Shown: positions 8,382 through 16,013, counted from the first letter of the stretch. The stretch: DNA of 20,047 nucleotides from an uncultured Eubacteriales bacterium (GCA_905198865.1 CAJKEB010000033.1:1-20047), one strand, 5' to 3'. The notes: generated by a model not told the origin, from the sequence alone. Translations and numbers: made by a program.

Positions 8382-10178
8382 ATGAAGAAAAGAATTATAA
8401 GCATGGTATTGTGTGCAGTTATGCTGCTTTCGTTCACTTCGTTTGCTGCTGCGGCGCAGGATAGTACATACATTCCGCTGCGTGCGGTGTTTGAGGAAAA
8501 GGGTTATACGGTATCCTGGACAGCAGAAAAACCTGATGATGTATTAGTGGAAATCGGGGATTACGGTCTGGAATTCCGTAACGGAACAAATACCATAGTA
8601 GTAGACGACGGCACTTTCTATACAGAAAAAAATACATATATCGAAGATGGTACAACATATATCTCTGAGGAGTCAATAAGTCTTTGTGATAACCTGTACT
8701 TGTATCATAACGCTATCGTTGACGCTATACAGGCTGATGAGGATGAAATATTACCGTTATATCCAATAGATACGTCTGCCGATAAGGTATTGGTATGCAC
8801 ATGGCATAAGTATCCGGATTCCTATCCGTCAGGCGAGGAAATTACCATAGATTTTGGAGATGTTTGGGTATTTACGGCTGATGAAGTTGCACAGTTTGGA
8901 AATACGAACGGATATTCAGACGATATGGTGCTGAGAATGCAGCAGCTTATCGGAGTTTCTCCGCAGAGCGGAAAAACACACTTTACTACTATGTGGGTGG
9001 ATCCTGATGATCTTTACAGACCGAGTGCTGATAGACGTATTGATACAACTTTGGCAGTACTTGATTTCCCCGAAAACACAGACCCGGAATATATAGAGTG
9101 GTTCAATTCAAAAATTATCGATTCGTATTATCCGCACAATTATCCGTGGACACGTCTTGGATATACATACGATTGGGCGGACAATGGTACGGAATACGGT
9201 CTGTCTGAATATGTGATTAAAAACGGTTCAACCGTCACAGTTGAAAAAACATATACAAACGAAGAATTTTTTGACTATATCACAACGGTTGATTATTCAA
9301 AAGACGAGAATTGGGCATATTGGAATGAGGGAGAAGATAAACAGGCGGATTTATTTATTGTCTGCCCTACAGTTGATATGGGAAAAAACGGTAATCTGAA
9401 CGCAAATATTACAGATGAGAAATACCGTCAAAGCTTTACGGGAGCGCTTAATATGGAGCTTGGTATATATGATGCAGCATCGGTATATGCGCCGTATTAT
9501 CGTCAGGCTACTTTTCCTATCTACAGTATGGATGAGGATGACAGAGAAGTTTATCTTGATTATGCTTACGAGGATGTAAAGGACGCATTTTTATATTATG
9601 CAGAAAACTCTGACAATAACAGACCGCTTATTCTCGCAGGTTTTTCACAAGGTTCTGATATGGTCATAAGGCTTATGAGGGATTTATTTGACGAAAAGAA
9701 ATACAGTGATCGTCTTGTTGCAGCATACTGTATCGGCTGGAAGCTGACAGAGGAAGATGTAAAAGAATATCCTCAGTTAAAGCCTGCGCAGGGCGAGAGC
9801 GATACCGGCGTTATTATCACCTTCAATTCAGAGGCGGAAAATATTACAAGCTCGCTGCTTGTCGGCGAAAACGAAAGAACCTATGCAATAAACCCGCTGA
9901 ATTGGAAAACAGATTCTACAAGAGCGGATAAATCTGAAAACATCGGAGCTTGCTTTACGGATTACAGCGGTTCAATTACAAAAGAAATTCCTAATCTTAC
10001 AGGGGCATATATTGATGAAACCAGAGGAACACTTAAGGTTCCGGATATAGTTCCGTCAGATTACTCAAACTCTTTGTTTGAGGACGGTATTTATCATCTT
10101 TACGACTACCAGTTCTTTTACAGAAATTTGCAGGAGAATGTAAGAACAAGACTAAATTCGTATATTAATAATAAATAG
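8382..10178 (+). CDS. secreted DUF3089 alpha/beta-hydrolase with copper-amine-oxidase-N-like domain
   Basis: 598 aa with a signal peptide (MKKRIISMVLCAVMLLSFTS, cleavage near AAAA-Q26). Residues about 27-100 (TYIPLRAVFEEKGYTVSW...) resemble the copper amine oxidase N-terminal domain, a common cell-surface module in Firmicutes. From about residue 320 the DUF3089 pattern is clear: ADLFIVCPTVDM, YAPYYRQATFP, DVKDAFLYYAEN, the nucleophile elbow GFSQG with S422, INPLNW, and H572 in GIYHLYDYQFFYRN as the likely catalytic histidine. DUF3089 proteins are predicted serine esterases or lipases; the substrate is unknown. The middle region (about 130-300) matches nothing I know. AGGAGG lies about ten bases before the start. 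The gene follows the protease by 40 bases on the same strand, so co-transcription is likely. Confidence 0.85.
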   Translation: MKKRIISMVLCAVMLLSFTSFAAAAQDSTYIPLRAVFEEKGYTVSWTAEKPDDVLVEIGDYGLEFRNGTNTIVVDDGTFYTEKNTYIEDGTTYISEESISLCDNLYLYHNAIVDAIQADEDEILPLYPIDTSADKVLVCTWHKYPDSYPSGEEITIDFGDVWVFTADEVAQFGNTNGYSDDMVLRMQQLIGVSPQSGKTHFTTMWVDPDDLYRPSADRRIDTTLAVLDFPENTDPEYIEWFNSKIIDSYYPHNYPWTRLGYTYDWADNGTEYGLSEYVIKNGSTVTVEKTYTNEEFFDYITTVDYSKDENWAYWNEGEDKQADLFIVCPTVDMGKNGNLNANITDEKYRQSFTGALNMELGIYDAASVYAPYYRQATFPIYSMDEDDREVYLDYAYEDVKDAFLYYAENSDNNRPLILAGFSQGSDMVIRLMRDLFDEKKYSDRLVAAYCIGWKLTEEDVKEYPQLKPAQGESDTGVIITFNSEAENITSSLLVGENERTYAINPLNWKTDSTRADKSENIGACFTDYSGSITKEIPNLTGAYIDETRGTLKVPDIVPSDYSNSLFEDGIYHLYDYQFFYRNLQENVRTRLNSYINNK

Positions 10179-10265
10179 CTTGTATTAATCGAGTGTCAAT
10201 TTTGAGTAATAATTAAAGTATAATTGAGTATATTTTAGTAAGCTTGCTAACGGAGGCAATTTATT

Positions 10266-10409
10266 ATGATTGTTTATGAGAAAAAAATAGGCAATGCAAT
10301 AGTCAAAATAGACAACAGCTGCGTACAAGAGAATACTAAAGTTATAATCAAAAACCTTGAAATGTTAATCACAAATGACCTCGCAAAACGCGGGAATAAT
10401 AAAAGATAA
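10266..10409 (+). CDS. 47-aa small protein, weakly TnpW-like
   Basis: ATG 10266 follows CGGAGGCAA with good spacing. The product begins MIVYEKKIGNAIVKIDNSC and continues with a Lys/Asn-rich helix, IIKNLEMLITNDLAKRG. The layout (IGN, a short beta strand, then a helix ending LITNDL) recalls small transposon-encoded TnpW-type proteins (IGNTTY...L..LI..DL), but only loosely. A UUCG-loop terminator follows directly, so the ORF looks like a real short gene. Function unknown. The spacing from the hydrolase gene (88 bases) and lack of a terminator between allow read-through from the operon. Confidence 0.55.
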   Translation: MIVYEKKIGNAIVKIDNSCVQENTKVIIKNLEMLITNDLAKRGNNKR

Positions 10410-10416
10410 AAAGAAC

Positions 10417-10441
10417 AGCGGAGCTTCGGCTCCGCTTGTTT
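10417..10441 (+). terminator. terminator with UUCG tetraloop
   Basis: AGCGGAGC (10417-10424), TTCG and GCTCCGCT (10429-10436) form a perfect 8-bp stem followed by TGTTTA. It ends the 47-aa ORF and possibly the whole upstream operon. Confidence 0.85.
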
Positions 10442-10477
10442 AATAAAAAAAGCTAACGGCGAAAACCGTTAGCTTTT
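10440..10477 (-). terminator. terminator of the tRNA operon
   Basis: AAAGCTAACGG and CCGTTAGCTTT form a long stem. Read on the minus strand it is followed by a run of seven T, immediately after the tRNA-Glu 3' end. It has a weaker T-run on the plus strand too. Confidence 0.85.
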
Positions 10478-10479
10478 CA

Positions 10480-10554
10480 TGGTGACTCCTAGGGGATTCG
10501 AACCCCTGTAGCCGGCGTGAGAGGCCGGAGTCTTAACCGCTTGACCAAGGAGCC
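10480..10554 (-). tRNA. tRNA-Glu (CTC anticodon)
   Basis: The reverse complement starts GGCTCCTTGGTCAAGCGG and ends GGAGTCACCA. The 7-bp acceptor stem pairs GGCTCCT with AGGAGTC (one G-U). The anticodon arm is CCGGC-CTCTCAC-GCCGG, giving anticodon CTC, and the T arm contains GGTTCGAATCC. CCA is encoded. Confidence 0.95.
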
Positions 10555-10557
10555 AAA

Positions 10558-10634
10558 TGGTAGCGGTAACTGGATTTGAACCAGTGACACTACGGGTATG
10601 AACCGTATGCTCTAGCCAACTGAGCTATACCGCC
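10558..10634 (-). tRNA. tRNA-Met (CAT anticodon, elongator type)
   Basis: The reverse complement starts GGCGGTATAGCTCAGTTGG and ends with encoded CCA. The anticodon arm is TACGG-TTCATAC-CCGTA, giving CAT. It resembles elongator tRNA-Met of Firmicutes. An Ile2 tRNA, whose CAT would be modified, cannot be strictly excluded. Three bases separate it from tRNA-Glu, so both come from one transcript. Confidence 0.9.
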
Positions 10635-10673
10635 ATTTGCTGTGTTGAAGTGTTGACCGCGACAACATTAGAT

Positions 10674-10702
10674 ATTATATCAGAACATACAGCGCTTGTC
10701 AA
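10674..10702 (-). promoter_or_regulatory. strong tRNA promoter
   Basis: On the minus strand a perfect TTGACA (complement of 10697-10702), exactly 17 bases and a perfect TATAAT (complement of 10674-10679) lie 40 bases upstream of tRNA-Met, as expected for a highly expressed stable-RNA operon. Confidence 0.92.
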
Positions 10703-10762
10703 CACTTTTTTTATAAATTTTTGATTTTTTTTGTTATGATATTATACATGGGAACAATAAAA

Positions 10763-10791
10763 TTGAGAATAGTTTCAAACTATGATATAAT
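10763..10791 (+). promoter_or_regulatory. promoter with palindromic operator in the spacer
   Basis: TTGAGA (10763-10768), a 17-base spacer and TATAAT (10786-10791). The spacer holds ATAGTTTCAAACTAT (10769-10783), a perfect inverted repeat with 7-base arms and one central base. That is a good site for a dimeric repressor such as a TetR or MarR type. No intact gene follows it closely. Confidence 0.65.
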
Positions 10792-10886
10792 CAAAGAGCT
10801 GAATATCCGGGGCAAAAGCTACAGGTAGATGTTAAGTATGTTCCTTCATATTGCAATCTGTTCGTACATTAAAATGCTGAAACATA

Positions 10887-10915
10887 TTGCATTTTAATCA
10901 GATGTATGTTATACT
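10887..10915 (+). promoter_or_regulatory. promoter of the TetR-like remnant
   Basis: TTGCAT (10887-10892), a 17-base spacer and TATACT (10910-10915). The purine-rich AAAAAGGTGGG before GTG 10961 would be the ribosome binding site. Confidence 0.55.
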
Positions 10916-10956
10916 ATTATTCAAAACGAACGATTTAAACGAAAAAGGTGGGATGA

Positions 10957-11316
10957 TTGTGTGGCGAATTATACAGAGACGAGATACTCTACTGGACGGC
11001 AAAAAAACACGGAAAGAAATACCGCCTGATGTATCAGGTTTATACCCACCCGAAATACAGAGAATACGGTCAGAAATTCTTTGCAGGTGTTGATAAGCGT
11101 TATACCGAATACGCAAAAAACTTAGAAGGCAAACTCGGTATTGCCTATCAAAAACTGACACCACTGATTTTCATTCTGATTCGAGCTTGCGTACATTACG
11201 CATTATTTGAGGACGAATTTTATCTGAAATCCCAGATAGAAGTGCTGAAAGAAAGTTTGGAACTCTTTATTATGAAATATAACCCAAAAACAATGTTGGA
11301 TATTCTGACAGAATAA
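10957..11316 (+). pseudogene. TetR/AcrR-like regulator remnant (C-terminal domain only)
   Basis: The frame ending at 11316 encodes about 110 residues that read like the ligand-binding half of a TetR-family regulator: KKYRLMYQVYTHPKYREYGQ, an all-helical LTPLIFILIRACVHYALFE, and a final helix EVLKESLELFI. No helix-turn-helix is present. The promoter and ribosome binding site instead lead to GTG 10961, whose frame reads MANYTETR, a plausible regulator N-terminus, and stops early in a different frame. I infer that the DNA-binding domain was lost by an internal deletion. The family assignment rests on general resemblance; it could be another helical regulator domain. The next intact gene is 250 bases downstream. 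Confidence 0.5.
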
Positions 11317-11563
11317 GATAAATTCAAAAATAATCTCTTAGTAGGCAGGTTCAATGAGAAAACGAATTTAAAATGTAATGCTGACCGCACAAGGGAAAAG
11401 GTAAGCATACAACCTTTATGAAATGGAAAACAAATAAGATTATTGCATTGATAACATAATTGATTATATTACTTAAGCATTAGAATAGATGCCGATATTG
11501 ATGAAGAAATACATAATCTATTAACCAATGATATTTATACCAAACCTAAAAGGAGGAAACGAC
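11317..11563 (+). other. non-coding gap before the Ntn hydrolase
   Basis: AT-rich with no hairpin or ORF I can support. The last 15 bases include AGGAGG (11551-11556), the ribosome binding site of the next gene. Confidence 0.4.
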
Positions 11564-12685
11564 ATGAATATAGTTATGAAGCGTATTTTGCTAATTTTGT
11601 TGGTGATTTTGTCGGTTGTTGCATTAGCCGCCGTTGCGTTTTTGGCGCTGTATTTTACCAGAATCCAGACCATCGGCAGTATTGAGAAGCTTACAGATTA
11701 CAAGGATGGCTACAATCTCTATCGCATGGACGTCAAATACGATTACAATCTTGAAAATATGATTGATTACGGCATTACGGACGATCAGGCGATGATTGAC
11801 GCAATTGTGAAAGAGTCGCTGCCGCTGCTGCCTGTGAAGATCAAAGCACCCAGTTTTGGCTGTACGGCGTTTACACTGACCGATAAGGACGGCGATATTC
11901 ATATGGGGCGAAATTACGATTTTAGCAAAGATACATCTTCTATGTTGGTTTATTGTGCTCCAAAGGACGGATATAAGTCTATTGCCTTTGCTGCGCTTGA
12001 CAATGTTTCGGCAAATGTGCCGGATGAGAATATCAAAAATAAGATGGCGAGCCTGACTGCGCCTTTTGTATGTCTTGACGGTATGAACGAAAAGGGTGTG
12101 TCTATCGCTGTGTTGACACTTGATAGTGAGCCTGTACATCAAAACACCGGCAAGCCCGTCATTTCGACTACGCTTGCCATACGTCTTGTGCTTGACCGGG
12201 CGGCGACCACAGAGGAAGCGGTGGAGCTTTTGCGAAGCTATGACATGTTCGCTTCCAGTGGCAGAGACTATCATTTCTACGTCACCGATGCATCAGGCGA
12301 TGGCAGAGTAATAGAGTATGACATTAACGGCGAACCAAGAGAGCTTATAGATACTCCATCAGAGGCGGTTACTAATTTCTTAATTCGTCATAAGGATAAG
12401 GTACTTCCAAATCAGAAAAACGGTATCTACGGTCACGGCAGGGAACGCTATGACGCCGTGCTGAAGGTGCTGGAGACGGAAAAAGACAATTACACCAACG
12501 ATACCGTGTGGAACGCAATGAAATCGGCGGCACAAGACCCCAACCCTGATGACATCACAAGCAACACCCAGTGGTCCGTCGCGTATAACAATACTGACCT
12601 TACCGCCGAGATCGCCATCCGCCGCAACTGGGAGGACGTAACACGCTGCGAGCTGGAAAATAAAGTGACGACGCCGGTAAAATGA
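11564..12685 (+). CDS. membrane-anchored linear amide C-N hydrolase (choloylglycine hydrolase-like)
   Basis: 373 aa from ATG 11564, chosen because AGGAGG sits seven bases upstream; an earlier in-frame ATG at 11528 has no such site. Residues about 7-30 form one long hydrophobic segment without a clear cleavage site, so the enzyme is probably anchored and faces outward. The Ntn-hydrolase core begins at C100 in SFGCTAFTLTDKDGDIHMGR, followed by NYDF. R116 and D119 keep the spacing of bile salt hydrolase Cys2, Arg18 and Asp21. Other family features are FVCLDGMNEKGVSIAV and NTGKPVISTTLAIRLVLDRA. The family hydrolyses amide bonds (bile salts, penicillin V, N-acyl amides); the substrate cannot be read here. 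C100 would have to be exposed by cleavage of a 99-residue N-terminal part. Codon use becomes more GC-rich toward the 3' end, a hint of acquisition. Confidence 0.85.
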   Translation: MNIVMKRILLILLVILSVVALAAVAFLALYFTRIQTIGSIEKLTDYKDGYNLYRMDVKYDYNLENMIDYGITDDQAMIDAIVKESLPLLPVKIKAPSFGCTAFTLTDKDGDIHMGRNYDFSKDTSSMLVYCAPKDGYKSIAFAALDNVSANVPDENIKNKMASLTAPFVCLDGMNEKGVSIAVLTLDSEPVHQNTGKPVISTTLAIRLVLDRAATTEEAVELLRSYDMFASSGRDYHFYVTDASGDGRVIEYDINGEPRELIDTPSEAVTNFLIRHKDKVLPNQKNGIYGHGRERYDAVLKVLETEKDNYTNDTVWNAMKSAAQDPNPDDITSNTQWSVAYNNTDLTAEIAIRRNWEDVTRCELENKVTTPVK

Positions 12686-12735
12686 GTGGCACTTTTTATG
12701 GATAGGGAGAAAGAATTTAAATTCAGACTGTAAAC

Positions 12736-12770
12736 AAAAGCGGTTGCAATAGTGGATTTGCAACCGCTTT
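12736..12770. terminator. bidirectional terminator between converging genes
   Basis: AAAGCGGTTGCAA and TTGCAACCGCTTT form a 13-bp perfect stem. T-rich sequence follows on both strands (clearer on the minus strand, TTTTGTTT). It lies between the Ntn hydrolase and the converging UPF0210 gene. Confidence 0.8.
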
Positions 12771-12814
12771 AGTATATAGTCTAAGCTCTCCTTGATTGGG
12801 GAGCAAAGAGGTTA

Positions 12815-14179
12815 TTAGTTTTTCAGACTGTGGATTGGTGCGGGAATTCTGCCGCCGCGTCCAATAAATTTTTCAGCTGAGTATGGATGAACCGGCATTA
12901 CAGGAGCCGCGCCTAAAAGCCCCCCAAATTCAAGGCTATCGCCGACTGTTTTGCCGGCTGCGGGAATAATTCTGACAGCAGTAGTTTTCTGATTAATCAC
13001 ACCGATTGCCATTTCATCTGCAATAATAGCCGAAATAGTAGAAGCTGGCGTGTCACCCGGAACAGCAATCATGTCGAGTCCAACCGAACATACACAGGTC
13101 ATAGCTTCAAGCTTATCGAGCGACAATGCGCCGCATTCAGCTGAAGAAATCATGCCTGCATCCTCGCTGACCGGTATAAACGCACCGCTGAGGCCGCCTA
13201 CATAGCTTGATGCCATTACACCACCCTTTTTTACAGCGTCGTTAAGCAGTGCAAGCGCAGCTGTTGTTCCGTGGCAGCCGCATTTTTCAAGTCCCATTTC
13301 TTCCAATATATGTGCAACACTGTCGCCAACCTCTGGAGTGGGAGCAAGTGACAAGTCAACAATACCGGAGTTAACTCCAAGCATCTTTGATGCTTCACGT
13401 GCAACAAGCTGACCCATACGAGTAATCTTAAAAGCAGTATTTTTTACAGTTTCGGCAACTGTTCCGAAGTCGCCGTCCTTAACTTGTTCAAGCGCTGATT
13501 TAACAACACCGGGACCGCTGACGCCGACATTGATAACTGTTTCGCTTTCGCCAACACCATGAAAAGCACCTGCCATGAACGGGTTGTCTTCAACAGGATT
13601 GGCAAATACAACAAATTTTGCGCAGCCGAGCGAGTCATCGTCTTTTGACATTTTTGACATCTTTACTATTATTTCGCCCATTTCTTTTACGGCGTCCATA
13701 TTTATACCGGCTTTAGTGGATGCAACACCGACTGATGAGCAAACATAATCGGTTGAGCAAAGTGCCTCAGGGATTGATTTTATAAGTTTGCGGTCGCTGT
13801 CGGAATATCCTTTGTATACCAGCGCCGAAAATCCGCCGATGAAGTTTACACCAAGCTCTTTTGCAGCTTTATCAAGAGTTTTGGCAAACGGAACATAGTT
13901 GTCCGTTTTGCTTGCTGCCGCAACCAAAGAGATAGGCGTGACGGAAATACGCTTATGTATAATAGGAATTCCGTATCTGCGACTGATTTTCTCGCCCGTT
14001 TCAACCAGATTTTTGGCACAGCGGGTAATCTTGTCGTATATTTTGCTGCAAGCCTTATTTGGGTCTTCGTCTGCGCAGTCAAGCAGTGAAATACCCATTG
14101 TTATTGTGCGAATATCAAGATGCTCATCACGAATCATTTTGATAGTTTCGGTAATCTCTTTTGTGTTCAGATTAATCAT
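12815..14179 (-). CDS. UPF0210 (PFL/DUF711) family protein
   Basis: 454 aa, the usual length for UPF0210. Diagnostic stretches are DIRTITMGISLLDC near the N-terminus, YGIPIIHKRISVTPISLVAA, FVVFANPVEDNPFMAGAFHG, VINVGVSGPGVV, GVNSGIVDLSLAPTPEVGDS, GAFIPVSEDAGMI and the C-terminal IPAPIHSLKN. The family is widespread in Firmicutes and archaea; structures exist but no firm biochemical role is known to me. It is almost always next to an ACT-domain UPF0237 gene, as here, with 23 bases between them. AAAGGAT precedes the ATG. Intact; probably cytosolic. Confidence 0.92.
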   Translation of the reverse strand: MINLNTKEITETIKMIRDEHLDIRTITMGISLLDCADEDPNKACSKIYDKITRCAKNLVETGEKISRRYGIPIIHKRISVTPISLVAAASKTDNYVPFAKTLDKAAKELGVNFIGGFSALVYKGYSDSDRKLIKSIPEALCSTDYVCSSVGVASTKAGINMDAVKEMGEIIVKMSKMSKDDDSLGCAKFVVFANPVEDNPFMAGAFHGVGESETVINVGVSGPGVVKSALEQVKDGDFGTVAETVKNTAFKITRMGQLVAREASKMLGVNSGIVDLSLAPTPEVGDSVAHILEEMGLEKCGCHGTTAALALLNDAVKKGGVMASSYVGGLSGAFIPVSEDAGMISSAECGALSLDKLEAMTCVCSVGLDMIAVPGDTPASTISAIIADEMAIGVINQKTTAVRIIPAAGKTVGDSLEFGGLLGAAPVMPVHPYSAEKFIGRGGRIPAPIHSLKN

Positions 14180-14202
14180 ATGTAATTATCCTTTCATTTT
14201 TA

Positions 14203-14472
14203 CTAAATCCGGTGCATTGAATTAAATATATCTTCATGCTGGATGCGGATTTCCACGCCAAGCTCTTCACCAAGCTCATTTAACTTCTCTGCAAGCGTGC
14301 CGAAGTCAGTTTTGTTTCGGCTTACGTCAACGAACATGACCATAGTAAAAATGTTCTGAACTATTGTTTGAGTGATGTCCAGAATATTAATATCATTTTC
14401 AAAGAGCAAACTACTTGTTTTCGCAATGATGCCCGGTTTATCAATTCCCATAACGGTAACTACTGCGTTCAT
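14203..14472 (-). CDS. UPF0237 ACT-domain protein
   Basis: 89 aa from ATG 14472, supported by AGGAGT eight bases upstream; the open frame extends to 14523 without another good start. MNAVVTVMGIDKPGIIAKTS is a typical ACT opening, with the GxDxPGI loop, followed by NINILDITQTI and FTMVMFVDVS. The domain suggests a small-molecule (perhaps amino-acid) sensing partner for the UPF0210 protein encoded next. Confidence 0.92.
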   Translation of the reverse strand: MNAVVTVMGIDKPGIIAKTSSLLFENDINILDITQTIVQNIFTMVMFVDVSRNKTDFGTLAEKLNELGEELGVEIRIQHEDIFNSMHRI

Positions 14473-14513
14473 AAATTCAAACTCCTGTTCTTTATAGATT
14501 TCATATGTATAGT

Positions 14514-14542
14514 ATAATAGCATTATTTTTTCATTTTGTAAA
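14514..14542 (-). promoter_or_regulatory. promoter of the UPF0237-UPF0210 operon
   Basis: On the minus strand TTTACA (complement of 14537-14542), 17 bases and TATTAT (complement of 14514-14519), about 40 bases upstream of ATG 14472. Confidence 0.7.
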
Positions 14543-14564
14543 GTCTTGCTGAAAAATTTGCCGC

Positions 14565-14603
14565 AAAATTTAAATTCCCACTCAATATGAGCGGGAATTT
14601 AAA
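14565..14603 (-). terminator. terminator after the TspO gene
   Basis: TTTAAATTCCC (14569-14579) pairs perfectly with GGGAATTTAAA (14593-14603), extended inside by CTC/GAG, with AATAT as the loop. TTTT follows on the minus strand. Confidence 0.75.
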
Positions 14604-14615
14604 AGTATTGAGTTT

Positions 14616-15092
14616 TCAGTTCAGAATTGCCGTGCCGATATTCAGATAGAGTGCAAATAACAGCCAAATGAGATATGGCAGCATTAGCTTTCCCGCCGTG
14701 CTGTTTACTCTGAAGAAAACAAAAGTACAAAATGCAACAATTATAATCAGGATTGCCAGCCATACCGCAGAAAATGTATAAAATCCAAACACAAAGAAAA
14801 ATAAAGTCCACAGAAAATTAAATACCAGTTGAATTCCATACAGTACATAACCCAAGCTTTTCTGCGGCTGCGGCGCTTTTGAGTTTGAAGTAATATAAAG
14901 TCCAATACTCATCAAAAGATAAAGCAACGGCCAAACGATCGAAAAAACAACGGACGGCGGCGACAGCGGAGGAAGATTTAAATTTGCATAGTCCTGCATC
15001 GCATCTTTTGAGAAAAAATATGCCAAAAAGCCGGCTCCGAAGGTCACCAACAGTGATATTACAAGTTTTTTAAGGTTAATCGTTTTAAACAT
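14616..15092 (-). CDS. TspO/MBR family membrane protein
   Basis: 158 aa with five predicted membrane segments, the family's usual size and topology. Family marks are LPPLSPPSVVFSIVWPLLYL after the first helix, a central FNFLWTLFFF, and the last helix PYLIWLLFALYLNIGTAILN. TspO proteins bind porphyrins and related hydrophobic ligands; the physiological role in anaerobic Firmicutes is uncertain. The ribosome binding site is modest (AGGTG). It starts 61 bases after the HAD gene on the same strand with no terminator between, so both may share a transcript. Confidence 0.92.
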   Translation of the reverse strand: MFKTINLKKLVISLLVTFGAGFLAYFFSKDAMQDYANLNLPPLSPPSVVFSIVWPLLYLLMSIGLYITSNSKAPQPQKSLGYVLYGIQLVFNFLWTLFFFVFGFYTFSAVWLAILIIIVAFCTFVFFRVNSTAGKLMLPYLIWLLFALYLNIGTAILN

Positions 15093-15153
15093 AAATACAC
15101 ACCTGCATTTTTAAGGATTTACAGTATTTTATGAACTTAATTTAATAATTATT

Positions 15154-15948
15154 CTATATCAAGCCGAATTTTTTCAGACCTTTGGTAACGCCCTCGTTTA
15201 TAACGGTATCTGTAATATATTCGGCAATACCGTCAAGTTTCGGTGAATGGTGACCCATTACAATACCGTGTCCAACCGTTGCGAGCATTTCATAATCATT
15301 TTCACCATCGCCGAACGCATATGTGTCGGAAATGTCAAGATTAAACTCGCGGATTACCTGTCTTATTCCCTCAGCCTTTGAAACATTCTTTATGCCGAGA
15401 TCACCTGACGGGTCATGCCTGTGCATCGTGATATAATACTTATCACCGAAATTTTTGCGCAGTCTTTCAAGTGAGTCCTCATCATAATAAGTGAACATCA
15501 TTTTGTTCGCCTTGACCTTTTCAATCTCAGGCATCGGGCTGAAGCATGTCGTGCTTATATTGAACTTTTCAATCATTTCCTCGAATTGTTCATAGCAGCT
15601 TGTGCTGTAATAGCACTGCTCATTGCTCTCAGTCATATATCCCATGTTATTATCTTCAAAGAATTTGAATATTTCTCTCAGCTCATCAGTTTCAATAACT
15701 TCATCTGCAATTATATTGTCGCCGACAGCTGCATATGCTCCGTTTGATGTGACATAGCAGTCAAAGTCTATATACGTTTCAGGCACATAACACTTTGCAC
15801 GGCCGGTTGCAAGTCCGACCATATATCCGTTTTCATGAAGTCTCCTGACAGATTTTTGAGTTTCCGGAGTCGGTACAAACAGCTTTTCACGCTCATCAAC
15901 CAATGTACCGTCAAAGTCGAAGAATACCGCACCTTTATAATTGTTCAT
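15154..15948 (-). CDS. Cof-type HAD-IIB sugar-phosphatase-like hydrolase
   Basis: 264 aa from ATG 15948, preferred because AAAGGGTGA lies just upstream; an in-frame TTG at 15966 lacks support. HAD motif I is FFDFDGTL (D11 nucleophile, D13), motif II lies in GLATGRA, the motif III lysine is in GIKNVSKAEG, and motif IV is FGDGENDYEML. The cap between motifs is the C2b (Cof) type. These enzymes dephosphorylate small metabolites (sugar phosphates, PLP, FMN); specificity cannot be read from sequence. Its own promoter is visible. Cytosolic and intact. Confidence 0.92.
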   Translation of the reverse strand: MNNYKGAVFFDFDGTLVDEREKLFVPTPETQKSVRRLHENGYMVGLATGRAKCYVPETYIDFDCYVTSNGAYAAVGDNIIADEVIETDELREIFKFFEDNNMGYMTESNEQCYYSTSCYEQFEEMIEKFNISTTCFSPMPEIEKVKANKMMFTYYDEDSLERLRKNFGDKYYITMHRHDPSGDLGIKNVSKAEGIRQVIREFNLDISDTYAFGDGENDYEMLATVGHGIVMGHHSPKLDGIAEYITDTVINEGVTKGLKKFGLI

Positions 15949-15984
15949 ATTTTCACCCTTTTTCAAAATAAATATCTACTCTAA

Positions 15985-16013
15985 ATTTTACTATAAAACT
16001 GCTTAATTTTCAA
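15985..16013 (-). promoter_or_regulatory. promoter of the HAD gene
   Basis: On the minus strand TTGAAA (complement of 16008-16013), 17 bases and TAAAAT (complement of 15985-15990), about 37 bases before ATG 15948. Confidence 0.7.

Larger units (their letters stand above)
10703..10956 (+). other. intergenic region with two plus-strand promoters
   Basis: There is no gene I can support between the tRNA promoter and the TetR-like remnant. It contains a palindrome-bearing promoter (10763-10791) and a second promoter (10887-10915), both reading right. The frames between them are short and carry no recognisable motif. Confidence 0.5.

Noticed and set aside
10217..10252. Promoter and near-palindrome before the 47-aa ORF
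   Set aside because: TATAAT is present at 10219, but no acceptable -35 lies 16-18 bases upstream; the TTAGTAAGCTTGCTAA palindrome is imperfect.
10480..10634. tRNA pair as attachment site of an integrated element
   Set aside because: No integrase gene and no partial duplicate of either tRNA 3' end was found in the window.
11624..12274. 216-aa open frame on the minus strand
   Set aside because: It lies entirely antisense to the Ntn hydrolase, has no ribosome binding site and no recognisable motif.
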